Shown: positions 46,574 through 55,040 of the stretch, in pieces | How positions within the stretch are numbered: the first letter of the stretch is position 1 | How the letters are laid out: each line of letters starts with the position of its first letter | Assembly (NCBI RefSeq): GCF_030913635.1 | Contig: NZ_CP133188.1 | Location: forward strand, 868,001 to 932,000 | DNA length: 64,000 nt | Origin: Sedimentibacter sp. MB35-C1 | GTDB taxonomy: Bacteria; Bacillota; Clostridia; Tissierellales; Sedimentibacteraceae | Reading direction: 5' to 3' | Notes under the pieces: generated by a model | What the model saw: only the letters and a program-made list of their open reading frames with translations | The model's database searches: none | Told to the model about the DNA's origin: nothing | Made by a program: the position numbers and the translations under genes

Positions 46574-47638
46574 ATGAAGAGAATTTTCTCGATTTTTATT
46601 ATAGCAAGTTTGCTTGTGCTTATTCTATCAGGCTGCACCGTACTTCCCGCATCAGAAGAAACCGGGGTTGGACCTAAGGAATATGCTGAAATGAGGGAAG
46701 CAGAAAAGTTGAAAAAGGAGAACGAAGGTTTAAAGACAACGATAGAAGACTTAAATACAGAACTAGAAAAAATAAAAAAAGATTATTTGAAGTTATCTAA
46801 AAATAAAGATTCACTTGATTCAAAGCTGAGCGATGCGGAAGCAAAGCTGGATATTTTAGAAAATGACGGTGTTCCTAAGTTTATTTCCGAGGAAACTGAC
46901 AAGAATAGTATTATGGCTTATTTGAACAACAACAAAAAAGTACTGGACAAAAGTCTGAGAGGAATTGAGATAATCGATAATTCAGCGTATGATAAAGTGC
47001 TGTTTTATACAACTGGCTATGGCGAAAGCTTCAATCAGATTTTTATATGGGAAACAGGAAAGGAAAAACCTGAATTAATTGACAATGCTTCATTTTCAAA
47101 GAAAGGAAATATTTCTGCCATTGATGAAAAGTTTCTGTTAATTGATACAGGGAACAACGAAGAATATAAAATATTGGACATTGAGAATAATTTAGTAGTG
47201 AATACTTTTTATTCAGTGCAAAATGTTTTTTTGTTGCCGGACACATCTACGTTTATAATTCAAAAACCGGAAACAAATTTGTTTGAGTTGTACGACTTTA
47301 TAAGCTTGAAAGAACAGGAAATAGATCTGGATCAGAAAAGCAGGTTTACTTCGTTTAAGCGTGATGATGCATCAGGCGACCTGATTTTTGAAGGATACTA
47401 CAATGATGAAAATGAAGTTTCGTATTTATTTAAGGCAACAGTTAAAATTGATACGCTGAAAGAAAAATATGATGTTTTGACACTGAATCAGTCATTGGAG
47501 TTAAAAGATGACGGTACAGAAGAGCAGGAAAAAAGTATGGTAGAATCAAAACCGGAAGAAGAAGTAAATGATGGTGCAAGCACAGATGAAAATTCGGAAA
47601 CAGGAAAAGCAGAAGAAACAGAAGGAAATTTACAATGA
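46574..47638 (+). CDS. Coiled-coil lipoprotein of unknown function
   Basis: This 354-residue protein has a lipoprotein signal with the lipobox VLILSGC (Cys about residue 21). Residues about 38-105 form a Lys/Glu/Leu-rich coiled coil (AEKLKKENEGLKTTIEDL, then LSDAEAKLDILEN). The middle (about 110-300) is beta-rich and may form repeated blades, but I cannot name a domain. The tail is a long acidic, Glu/Ser/Thr-rich stretch. GGAGGGG precedes the ATG. Its stop overlaps the following flavoprotein start by 4 bp, so they are co-translated. Confidence 0.75.
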   Translation: MKRIFSIFIIASLLVLILSGCTVLPASEETGVGPKEYAEMREAEKLKKENEGLKTTIEDLNTELEKIKKDYLKLSKNKDSLDSKLSDAEAKLDILENDGVPKFISEETDKNSIMAYLNNNKKVLDKSLRGIEIIDNSAYDKVLFYTTGYGESFNQIFIWETGKEKPELIDNASFSKKGNISAIDEKFLLIDTGNNEEYKILDIENNLVVNTFYSVQNVFLLPDTSTFIIQKPETNLFELYDFISLKEQEIDLDQKSRFTSFKRDDASGDLIFEGYYNDENEVSYLFKATVKIDTLKEKYDVLTLNQSLELKDDGTEEQEKSMVESKPEEEVNDGASTDENSETGKAEETEGNLQ

Positions 47639-48855
47639 AATATGATGTTATAGTAATAGGAGCAGGCCCTGCGGGTCTGCTCAGTGCGTTGTCTGTTAAA
47701 AATAAAAAAGTATTGGTTTTGGAAAAAAATAAAGAGCCCGGAAGAAAGTTGCTTATTTCGGGTCTTGGACAATGCAACTATACTAATAGTATGGATATTG
47801 AAGATTTTTTGAAAAGGTACGGCAGGAACGGCAGGTTTTTAAAATCTGCACTTTATAATTTTACAAACATTGATACAATGAATTTTTTCAGTGAAAATGG
47901 TCTTGAAAGCTTTATAAGGGAGGACGGAAAAGTTTTTCCTGCTTCTATGAAGTCATCAGACGTATTGAATGTGCTTATTAACTGTTTGCAAAAAAGAGGA
48001 GTTGATATACTTTATGATGAAGGAGCAAAGAAAGCTGCCTATGATGAATTGAATAAAATGTACTTGATTAAGACAAATAAAGCATCCTATGCATCAACTA
48101 ATCTTATTATTTCGACAGGAGGCAAATCATATCCCCGCACTGGGTCTACAGGTGACGGATACAATTTAGCTGAACAATTAGGACACACTATAGTGGAGCC
48201 AAAAGAAGCACTTGTGCCTGTCTATACCGTAAACTATAAATTTAAGGAACTGGCAGGGATATCTTTTGAGGATATTAAGGTTTCACTTTGGAGAAACAAC
48301 AGAAAGTCAGATGAATTTAACGGAGATTTTCTTTTTACTCATACCGGAATATCCGGCCCTGTAATTCTTAATAACTCAAGATACATCGAAGAAGGGGACG
48401 TTCTGAAAATTAATTTTACTTCTTTTAAGAATTCAGAAGAGTTTAAAAGGTATTTTGATAATTTAATTTTAAGCTCCGGTAAATTAAGTGTAAAAACGGT
48501 TCTAAAGCAGATGAATATTCCGAAGCGTTTTACTGAAAAGATTATGGAGCTGGCAGGTGTAAATGAAAATAAACTATGCAGCATATTAGAGAAAGCTGAA
48601 AGAAAGAACTTGTGCGGACTTCTTTCTGCCCACGAATTCAAAGTTGAGAGACTTGGTGGTTTTAATACTGCAATGGTAACTGCCGGCGGTGTTTCAACAC
48701 GTGAAATAAGCTCTAAAACCATGGAGTCAAAGATAAGGCCAGGTCTGTATTTTGCCGGAGAAGTAGTTGATTATGACGGTGATACGGGTGGATTCAATAT
48801 TCAGGCAGCATTTTCAACAGGAAAGCTGGCTGCTGACAGCATAAATAAAAAATAA
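47635..48855 (+). CDS. BaiN/HI0933-family FAD-dependent oxidoreductase
   Basis: The 406-residue flavoprotein begins with an FAD-binding fold (YDVIVIGAGPAGLLSALS). It has the family motifs EPGRKLLISGLGQCNYTN, ATGG-type LIISTGGKSYPRTGSTGDGYNLAEQLGH and a C-terminal AGEVVDYDGDTGGFNIQAAFSTGKLAA. The HI0933-like family includes BaiN, a bile acid intermediate reductase, but most members have no known substrate. The start overlaps the lipoprotein gene (ATGA). Confidence 0.88.
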   Translation: MKYDVIVIGAGPAGLLSALSVKNKKVLVLEKNKEPGRKLLISGLGQCNYTNSMDIEDFLKRYGRNGRFLKSALYNFTNIDTMNFFSENGLESFIREDGKVFPASMKSSDVLNVLINCLQKRGVDILYDEGAKKAAYDELNKMYLIKTNKASYASTNLIISTGGKSYPRTGSTGDGYNLAEQLGHTIVEPKEALVPVYTVNYKFKELAGISFEDIKVSLWRNNRKSDEFNGDFLFTHTGISGPVILNNSRYIEEGDVLKINFTSFKNSEEFKRYFDNLILSSGKLSVKTVLKQMNIPKRFTEKIMELAGVNENKLCSILEKAERKNLCGLLSAHEFKVERLGGFNTAMVTAGGVSTREISSKTMESKIRPGLYFAGEVVDYDGDTGGFNIQAAFSTGKLAADSINKK

Positions 48856-48893
48856 ATCACCTTGGTGGGATTCCAAGGTGATTTTTTCTTATA
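48854..48893. terminator. Bidirectional terminator between the flavoprotein gene and folT
   Basis: AAATCACCTTGG (48854-48865) pairs with CCAAGGTGATTT (48873-48884). T runs follow on both strands, so it serves the two convergent genes. Confidence 0.9.
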
Positions 48894-49635
48894 TTTTAAA
48901 CCTTCCTTTAACTACGTTCAATACTGCGGTTATTGCTACCGAATACAAAGGAATCATGAAAAAATTTGCAAGTATTCGCGCCGGCAGAAATATCATAACT
49001 CCCTTGCCGTAGACAACCGACAGAAAATAGGTGTTCAGTATTACAGACGTAATAAGTTGTGTGACACTAACAGTAAAAACTATTTTGTTCATGTTTAAAT
49101 TGTTGTTTGCCGATGTCATTTTTATTGGAATCATAATGTAAATTGCAACTAAAGTGAAGAATCCGGCAATATATAAAATGCTTAATGGTTTTCCGTCATA
49201 AAATATTCCGCCGTCAAATGTAATCAAACCTTTATATAAAAATACGGAAACAAACCCAACAGACAACAAAGAAATAAATATTGTATTTAACAGATTATAA
49301 TTTAAATCCTTTTTTATATACTTGTATATCAGACCTGGCAAGAAACCGGACAATGCACTTACTAATGTAAATCCAGGGAAAAATGGTCCGCCCGGCTTGG
49401 CGATGAAGTTAATTATATCTGCAGCGGCACCGGATATAAAACCGGCTGCAGGCCCTAATAACATTCCCGATATTATCAGTGGAACAGATGCAAAATTTAT
49501 ACGCAGTGCAGGAATACCTGCAAGCGGTATATAAATTTCAAAAATAATTTTCAATACAAGGCTCATTGCTATGAATAGCCCTGCCCTCACTATTGTCAGT
49601 GATGTAAATTTCTGTGAATCAGTATTACCTCTCAT
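48889..49635 (-). CDS. folT: ECF transporter S component, folate type
   Basis: The 248-residue membrane protein has about six helices and the folate-family pattern for energy-coupling factor substrate-binding subunits: PALRINFASVPLIISGMLLGPAAGFISGAAADIINFI and GGPFFPGFTLVSALSGFLPGLIYKYI (cited as regions near residues 45-115). It binds folate and docks to the shared EcfAAT module, which is not in this window. The ATG at 49635 is chosen because AAGGAGG lies 5 bases before it. The tetrahydrofolate riboswitch in its leader confirms the ligand class. Confidence 0.92.
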   Translation of the reverse strand: MRGNTDSQKFTSLTIVRAGLFIAMSLVLKIIFEIYIPLAGIPALRINFASVPLIISGMLLGPAAGFISGAAADIINFIAKPGGPFFPGFTLVSALSGFLPGLIYKYIKKDLNYNLLNTIFISLLSVGFVSVFLYKGLITFDGGIFYDGKPLSILYIAGFFTLVAIYIMIPIKMTSANNNLNMNKIVFTVSVTQLITSVILNTYFLSVVYGKGVMIFLPARILANFFMIPLYSVAITAVLNVVKGRFKI

Positions 49636-49711
49636 ATTATCCTCCTTTATTGAGCAATAATACCTCCGCACAATACAGGAGAATAATCCTATAATTAATA
49701 GGTTCTCGAAT

Positions 49712-49802
49712 ACAGCGGAAGCGACAAGACACCGCAGACACGGTCTTTCGTTCAAGGGCGACATCCCATCCCTTAACACTTTACGCATCTTGTCTACTCT
49801 GT
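49712..49802 (-). promoter_or_regulatory. Tetrahydrofolate (THF) riboswitch
   Basis: Read on the minus strand, the RNA has a short P1 (ACAG with CUGU) and P2 (ACAAGA with UCUUGU). P3 is AAGGG with CCCUU, closed by the loop AUGGGAUGUCG. A GCGGUG strand precedes P2. The P3 loop is identical to my recollection of that in the Streptococcus mutans folT riboswitch, and the helix order matches. It lies 77 nt upstream of the folT start. The expression platform is probably translational, as no terminator with a T run follows. Confidence 0.9.
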
Positions 49803-49939
49803 TATGCTAATATTGATTTTTTATATATGTTACCACAGTATGTACCAATATACAATTGAATTTTTAAGAATGTAAAAATAGTTAAATAATAGCGCAAGAA
49901 TGAAGAAGTATTGTTTTAAAATTATTTAATAATTTGAAT

Positions 49940-49968
49940 TTGTTGTCGTTGCTTTTATCTGTTATAAT
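49940..49968 (+). promoter_or_regulatory. Promoter of fhs
   Basis: TTGTTG (49940-49945) and TATAAT (49963-49968) are spaced by 17 bp. Confidence 0.6.
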
Positions 49969-50019
49969 TGTAGGGTAAAGAATAAGCTAACGATTTCAAA
50001 ATATTAATCAGGAGGAAAC

Positions 50020-51705
50020 ATGTCAGAAAAATACTTAAGCGACATAGAAATAGCACAGCAGGCAGAAATGAAGGTAATCAATACAATAGCCGATAAGATT
50101 GAAATACCTGATAAATACGTGGAAAATTACGGCAAGTACAAAGCAAAAATCGATTACAGATATTTGCAGAATGAATTAAAAGATAACAAAGAAGCTAAAC
50201 TGGTACTGGTTACTGCAATAAATCCAACACCTGCCGGAGAAGGAAAAACAACTACAACAATAGGACTTGGAGATGCACTTACAAAACTAGGCAAAAGAAC
50301 AATAGTAGCGCTTCGCGAGCCGTCCCTTGGACCTGTATTCGGAGTTAAGGGAGGAGCAGCAGGCGGAGGCTATGCACAGGTTGTTCCAATGGAAGATATA
50401 AACCTTCATTTTACCGGTGACTTTCATGCAATAGGAGCAGCAAACAACCTTTTGGCAGCAATGATAGATAACCATATACACCAGGGAAACAAATTGAATA
50501 TCGACACAAGAAGAATAGTGTGGAGAAGAGCCGTTGATATGAATGACAGACAATTAAGACATATAGTAGACGGCCTTGGAGGAAAGACAGAAGGAGTAAC
50601 CAGAGAAGACGGGTTTGACATTACAGTAGCATCAGAAGTAATGGCAGTATTCTGTTTGTCAAATGATATAACAGAACTAAAAGAAAATCTGGCGAAAATA
50701 ATAGTTGCATACACAAGAGACGGCGAACCGATAACAGCCGGACAATTAAAAGCACAGGGAGCAATGGCAGCACTGTTGAAAGATGCGCTTAAGCCGAATA
50801 TAGTTCAGACATTAGAAGGAACACCGGCATTTATACACGGAGGGCCATTTGCAAACATCGCACACGGCTGCAATAGTGTAATAGCAACAAAGATGGCAAG
50901 CAAAATTGCAGAATACACAATTACAGAAGCAGGCTTCGGAGCAGACTTGGGAGCAGAAAAATTCATAGACATCAAGTGCAGAAAAACAGGATTAAACCCA
51001 AGTGCAGTGGTAATAGTAGCAACAGTTAAGGCATTGAAATACAATGGAGGAATACCAAAAGCAGAGCTTGCAGAAGAGAATCTGGATGCGCTGGAAAAAG
51101 GACTTCCAAATTTATTAAAGCACGTTGAAAACATAACACAGGTATTTAAGCTTCCGGCAGTAGTAGCAATAAACAGATTCCCCACAGATACAGAAGCAGA
51201 ACTGAAATTGATTGAAAGTAAGTGTAACGAGCTAGGAGTAAATGTAGCATTGTCAGAAGTATGGGGCAAAGGAAGCGAAGGCGGAAAAGAGTTAGCGCAA
51301 GAAGTATTGAGGTTGACAGAAAAAGAAAGCAGTATGGAATACGCATACCAGCTGGAGATGACAATAAAAGAAAAGATAAAGGCCATAGCCAGAAAGCTTT
51401 ATGGTGCAGATGATGTTGAATTTTCAACAAAGGCCAATAAAGAAATAGCAAATTTCGAAAAGCTTGGATTTGGAAACCTTCCAATATGCATGGCTAAAAA
51501 TCAATATTCATTGACAGACGATCCTAAGATATTGGGACGACCATCCGGTTTCAAAATAACAATCAGAGATATAACAATATCTGCGGGAGCAGGATTTTTA
51601 GTTGCAATGACAGGAGATATAATGAAGATGCCTGGGCTTCCTAAGGTTCCTGCTGCAGAAAACATCGATGTGGATGTTGATGGACGAATTAAGGGATTGT
51701 TCTAA
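50020..51705 (+). CDS. fhs: Formate-tetrahydrofolate ligase
   Basis: The 561-residue enzyme joins formate to tetrahydrofolate with ATP to give 10-formyl-THF. The P-loop is [18 protein letters not shown] (residues about 67-84). [39 protein letters not shown], the [13 protein letters not shown] stretch and [14 protein letters not shown] are all family signatures. AGGAGGA precedes the ATG. It is transcribed away from folT, so two THF-linked genes share this intergenic region. It could serve purine synthesis, Wood-Ljungdahl type reactions or formate recovery. Confidence 0.97.
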   Translation: MSEKYLSDIEIAQQAEMKVINTIADKIEIPDKYVENYGKYKAKIDYRYLQNELKDNKEAKLVLVTAINPTPAGEGKTTTTIGLGDALTKLGKRTIVALREPSLGPVFGVKGGAAGGGYAQVVPMEDINLHFTGDFHAIGAANNLLAAMIDNHIHQGNKLNIDTRRIVWRRAVDMNDRQLRHIVDGLGGKTEGVTREDGFDITVASEVMAVFCLSNDITELKENLAKIIVAYTRDGEPITAGQLKAQGAMAALLKDALKPNIVQTLEGTPAFIHGGPFANIAHGCNSVIATKMASKIAEYTITEAGFGADLGAEKFIDIKCRKTGLNPSAVVIVATVKALKYNGGIPKAELAEENLDALEKGLPNLLKHVENITQVFKLPAVVAINRFPTDTEAELKLIESKCNELGVNVALSEVWGKGSEGGKELAQEVLRLTEKESSMEYAYQLEMTIKEKIKAIARKLYGADDVEFSTKANKEIANFEKLGFGNLPICMAKNQYSLTDDPKILGRPSGFKITIRDITISAGAGFLVAMTGDIMKMPGLPKVPAAENIDVDVDGRIKGLF

Positions 51706-51732
51706 TAAATAATAAAATATAAATTTTACAAT

Positions 51733-51787
51733 ATACAGGTAATTAAAACCTCTAAGCCTATGATTTTTTAATTATCTGTATTATTTT
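51733..51787 (+). terminator. Terminator after fhs
   Basis: ATACAGGTAATTAAAA (51733-51748) pairs with TTTTAATTATCTGTAT (51766-51781) with one wobble pair, followed by TATTTTG. Confidence 0.75.
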
Positions 51788-51890
51788 GTCATTACTTATT
51801 TTTATAAATATGATGATTACTTAAAACAAATTTTATTGAATAATAAAAAAAACAATGTTATTATATAGTAAAAAATTTAACGGAGAATGC

Positions 51891-52892
51891 ATGATGAACG
51901 TTATTATTTTAAAAAAGGATGATATTTGTAAAATATTTTCCATGAAGGATGCTATTAAGGCTTGCAGGGACGCGCTGAAAATTTATTCTGAAGGAGGAAG
52001 TTCGATACCGCTTAGAACAAATATAGATATTGCCGGTAAAGGAGGTCAGAGCCTTTATATGCCGGGATATGCCGAAGGAGCGAATGCTCTTGGGATAAAA
52101 ATTGTGTCTGTTTATCCCAATAATGTTAAACGTGGATTGACAGCAGTTCCTTCTACCATGGTTTTGCTTGATGAAGAAACAGGCATGGTAAATTCGATTA
52201 TTGACGGAACATACCTAACGCAAATAAGAACTGGTGCTGTTTCCGGCGCGGCAACTGATATATTGGCAAGAAAAGATTCAGCTGTACTTGCTTTAATAGG
52301 TACAGGAGGACAGGCTGAAAGTCAGTTGGATGCCGTGCTAAGCGTGAGAGATATTAAGGAAGTAAGAATACACAGTAAAAATATTGAACATGCAAGAAAA
52401 TTTGCTGATAAAATGAGAGAAAAGTATAAATATAAACCAAGCATTGAAATTACAGCAGTTTTATCCTCAGGAGAAGCCGTAACTGGTGCAGACATTATTA
52501 CTACTGTAACAACGTCAATGCAGCCTACATTTGACGGAAGGCTGATTAAAAAAGGTGCTCATATAAACGGAGTAGGCTCATATACGCCTGCTATGCAGGA
52601 GTTAGATGAATGGACTCTTCTTAATGCGGACAAGGTATACGTTGACACAAGAGATGGTGTTCTCAATGAGAGCGGGGATTTTATTATACCTATGAAAGAA
52701 GGTAAATTTACTAAGGATATTGTGACAGGAGAACTTGGCGAAGTAATTTTAGGAAAGGTTCCTTCCAGAGAGAATGAGGATGAAGTTACCTTGTTTAAAA
52801 CTGTGGGAAGCAGTATTTTAGATATTGTAACATCCCGTAGAATTTACGAAAAAGCATTAGCTAGCAGAATAGGGAAGGTTGTAGAAATTTAA
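51891..52892 (+). CDS. Ornithine cyclodeaminase / mu-crystallin family protein
   Basis: The 333-residue NAD(P)-dependent protein has the family motifs SIPLRTNI, YMPGYAEGANALGIKIVSVYP, NSIIDGTYLTQIRTGAVSGAATDILARKDS (the TxxRTGA motif), LALIGTGGQAESQLDAVLSV for the dinucleotide and GAHINGVGSYTPAMQELDE. Ornithine cyclodeaminase turns ornithine into proline with loss of ammonia. Other family members reduce pyrroline-2-carboxylate. Position directly upstream of prdR favours the ornithine-to-proline reaction, feeding the reductase. ATG codons at 51891 and 51894 are both possible after GGAG at 51882. Confidence 0.85.
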   Translation: MMNVIILKKDDICKIFSMKDAIKACRDALKIYSEGGSSIPLRTNIDIAGKGGQSLYMPGYAEGANALGIKIVSVYPNNVKRGLTAVPSTMVLLDEETGMVNSIIDGTYLTQIRTGAVSGAATDILARKDSAVLALIGTGGQAESQLDAVLSVRDIKEVRIHSKNIEHARKFADKMREKYKYKPSIEITAVLSSGEAVTGADIITTVTTSMQPTFDGRLIKKGAHINGVGSYTPAMQELDEWTLLNADKVYVDTRDGVLNESGDFIIPMKEGKFTKDIVTGELGEVILGKVPSRENEDEVTLFKTVGSSILDIVTSRRIYEKALASRIGKVVEI

Positions 52893-52979
52893 CTAAAAAG
52901 TAAAAACTAAAATATTAAATTATGATTATAATGACGCACTTACCATTGATGCGACAAACAAAAAACAGGAGGTACATTT

Positions 52980-54743
52980 ATGTTTCTCAATATGAATGTC
53001 AAATTTAAGGTTATGGATATCATGGACACTAATATCATTAAGGTTCCACCAAGCAAAACAGTTGCGGATATAATAGAAGAATTTGCGGAAAAAGACTGCG
53101 GTGAAGCCTTTGTGATTGAAACTGATTCTGATGGTGCGGAAAATATACAGGGAATGCTCACAATGAGTGGAATTTATAAGCTTATAAAGGAAAATAAATC
53201 ATTGAGGACTCCTGTAAGTGCTGCTATGAATTCTTCTGTGCTTACTGTATCACCTGAATTACATGTTGAAGATGCGCAGAAATTTATGCTTAAGGAAAAA
53301 GCTAAGAGCGCAGCTGTATGCAATCATGGTAAAATTGTAGGCATTATTGAAAATCATGCTATTGAATACGGATGCTATAAATCAATAATTGAAATGAGAA
53401 ATGAACTGATCGAAATAATAGATCACCTGCATGAAGGCGTATGTGTGGTAGATAAGTACGGTGTAGTAGGCCTTTGGAATAAAAGTGCAGAAAAGTTGTA
53501 TAATGTAAGCTCAGACGAAATCATGGGAAAGAAATTAAAAGATTTTTTTCCTACTGCGCTGTTAAATATAGTTTTGGAAAGAAAAAAAGCCATAGAGAAT
53601 GTTTATCATTCGCCGAGAGAAAATTCTGTCGTGGCTATATCGGCAAAGCCTATTATGACAAACAATTGTATTATTGGGGCTGTGTCATCAGAGACAGATA
53701 TTACAGAGAGAGCAAATCTAACTATAAAGCTTGAAGAAGCAAAAGAAAGAGTGAGCTTTCTTGAAACAGAATATAAGAAGCTTACGGAAGACTGCTGCCA
53801 AATGGGATCAATAATAGGCAGAAGCAAAAAGATTACGGAAGTTATTGTGTTAGCTAAGCAGCTGTCCAAAACAGACGTGAACGTATTGATTACCGGTGAA
53901 AGCGGTACGGGCAAAGAAGTTTTTGCCAGAGCGATACATACTGAAAGCGGGCGTAAAGGCGACTTTGTTGCAATAAACTGCGGAGCTGTTCCGGAAAATT
54001 TGCTTGAAAGTGAATTGTTTGGATATGAAGGGGGCGCTTTTACAGGAGCTCTTTCAAAAGGTAAGAAGGGCAAATTTTTTCTTGCAGATAAGGGAACATT
54101 GTTTTTAGATGAAATAGGTGAGATGCCGCTTGATATGCAGGTAAAACTTTTGAGAGTTCTTCAGGATGGAGAAATCCATCCGCTGGGAGGGGAAAAGCCG
54201 ATAAAAGTCGATGCGCGAATTATAGCGGCAACGAATCAGAATCTGCAAAAAATGATGAATAATGGAGAGTTCAGGGAAGATCTTTATTATAGGCTTAATG
54301 TTGTTACACTGTATCTTCCGCCATTAAGAGAAAGGTCAATGGATATACCGCTGTTTATTAATGAATTTCTTAAAGAGTTTTCAGAGAGGCACCATAAGGA
54401 AGTAAGGAGCATTTCCCCTCAAATTCTTAAGATACTTTTGGATTATGAATGGAAGGGAAATATAAGAGAGCTGAAAAATACAATAGAGCGTCTTGTGGTA
54501 TTGTCAGATGACAAATCAATAAATATAGAGGCGCTTCCTGAAGACATTTTAAAAAATGTAAACGAAAAAAGCATTAATGAGCTTGACCAGTACAATCTTC
54601 AGAAAGTACTTGAAAATACTGAAAAAAAAATAATAACTCAAGTTATGAAACTTAATGAAAATAACAAAAAGAAGGCGGCTGAAATGCTAAATATTCCAAG
54701 AAGCACTCTATATTATAAATTAAAACAGTATACTATTGAATAG
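52980..54743 (+). CDS. prdR: Sigma-54-dependent regulator of proline reductase
   Basis: This 587-residue protein has two CBS repeats (residues about 8-130), a PAS domain (about 140-250), and a sigma-54 AAA+ domain (about 275-510). Residues about 540-587 form a Fis-type helix-turn-helix (NNKKKAAEMLNIPRSTLYYKL). The AAA+ domain has GESGTGKE and the GAFTGA loop that contacts sigma-54. C. difficile PrdR has this kind of activator layout and switches on prd genes in the presence of proline. Here the gene precedes prdC, while in C. difficile it lies between prdC and prdA. AGGAGGT precedes the ATG. Confidence 0.93.
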   Translation: MFLNMNVKFKVMDIMDTNIIKVPPSKTVADIIEEFAEKDCGEAFVIETDSDGAENIQGMLTMSGIYKLIKENKSLRTPVSAAMNSSVLTVSPELHVEDAQKFMLKEKAKSAAVCNHGKIVGIIENHAIEYGCYKSIIEMRNELIEIIDHLHEGVCVVDKYGVVGLWNKSAEKLYNVSSDEIMGKKLKDFFPTALLNIVLERKKAIENVYHSPRENSVVAISAKPIMTNNCIIGAVSSETDITERANLTIKLEEAKERVSFLETEYKKLTEDCCQMGSIIGRSKKITEVIVLAKQLSKTDVNVLITGESGTGKEVFARAIHTESGRKGDFVAINCGAVPENLLESELFGYEGGAFTGALSKGKKGKFFLADKGTLFLDEIGEMPLDMQVKLLRVLQDGEIHPLGGEKPIKVDARIIAATNQNLQKMMNNGEFREDLYYRLNVVTLYLPPLRERSMDIPLFINEFLKEFSERHHKEVRSISPQILKILLDYEWKGNIRELKNTIERLVVLSDDKSINIEALPEDILKNVNEKSINELDQYNLQKVLENTEKKIITQVMKLNENNKKKAAEMLNIPRSTLYYKLKQYTIE

Positions 54744-54762
54744 TGTCAGTTTATTGTAAGAG

Positions 54763-54780
54763 GTGTCGAAATATTGACGC
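54763..54780. promoter_or_regulatory. Upstream activator site 1 (imperfect palindrome)
   Basis: GTGTCGAAATATTGACGC has the same core as site 2 at 54853 and is centred about 91 bp from it. It lies just after the prdR stop. Confidence 0.65.
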
Positions 54781-54852
54781 TGATTTGACAAGTTATTAAC
54801 ATAACAAAACAATGGGCTTTATTAGATAAAAAACTAAAATCCAAAGTATATA

Positions 54853-54872
54853 TGTGTCGAAATATCGACACA
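54853..54872. promoter_or_regulatory. Upstream activator site 2 (perfect palindrome)
   Basis: TGTGTCGAAATATCGACACA has perfect 8-bp arms around AATA. Its centre lies about 105 bp upstream of the -24 element of the sigma-54 promoter, the usual distance for an activator bound upstream. PrdR is the likely binder. Confidence 0.8.
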
Positions 54873-54906
54873 AAAAAACCAACGAAGTATAAAAAAAAAT
54901 TATAAT

Positions 54907-54950
54907 AAACAAAGCAAACTATTGAAAAATGTTTGCTTTGTTTGTTTTTT
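54907..54950 (+). terminator. Terminator of prdR
   Basis: A perfect 13-bp stem (54907-54919 and 54931-54943) is followed by GTTTTTT. It separates the activator sites from the prdC promoter, so prdC-prdF expression depends on that promoter. Confidence 0.92.
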
Positions 54951-54966
54951 AATTTACAAACAAAAA

Positions 54967-54984
54967 TTGGCATAAATTATGCAA
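54967..54984 (+). promoter_or_regulatory. Sigma-54 promoter of the prd operon
   Basis: TTGGCATAAATTATGCAA has GG at -24 and GC at -12 with the correct 12-bp register, close to TTGGCA-N6-TTGCA. It lies 57 bp before prdC. Confidence 0.9.
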
Positions 54985-55040
54985 TATATGAATGGCAGGT
55001 AAGCTTTTTACTAATAATACAAAAGAAGGAGGTGAATAAA

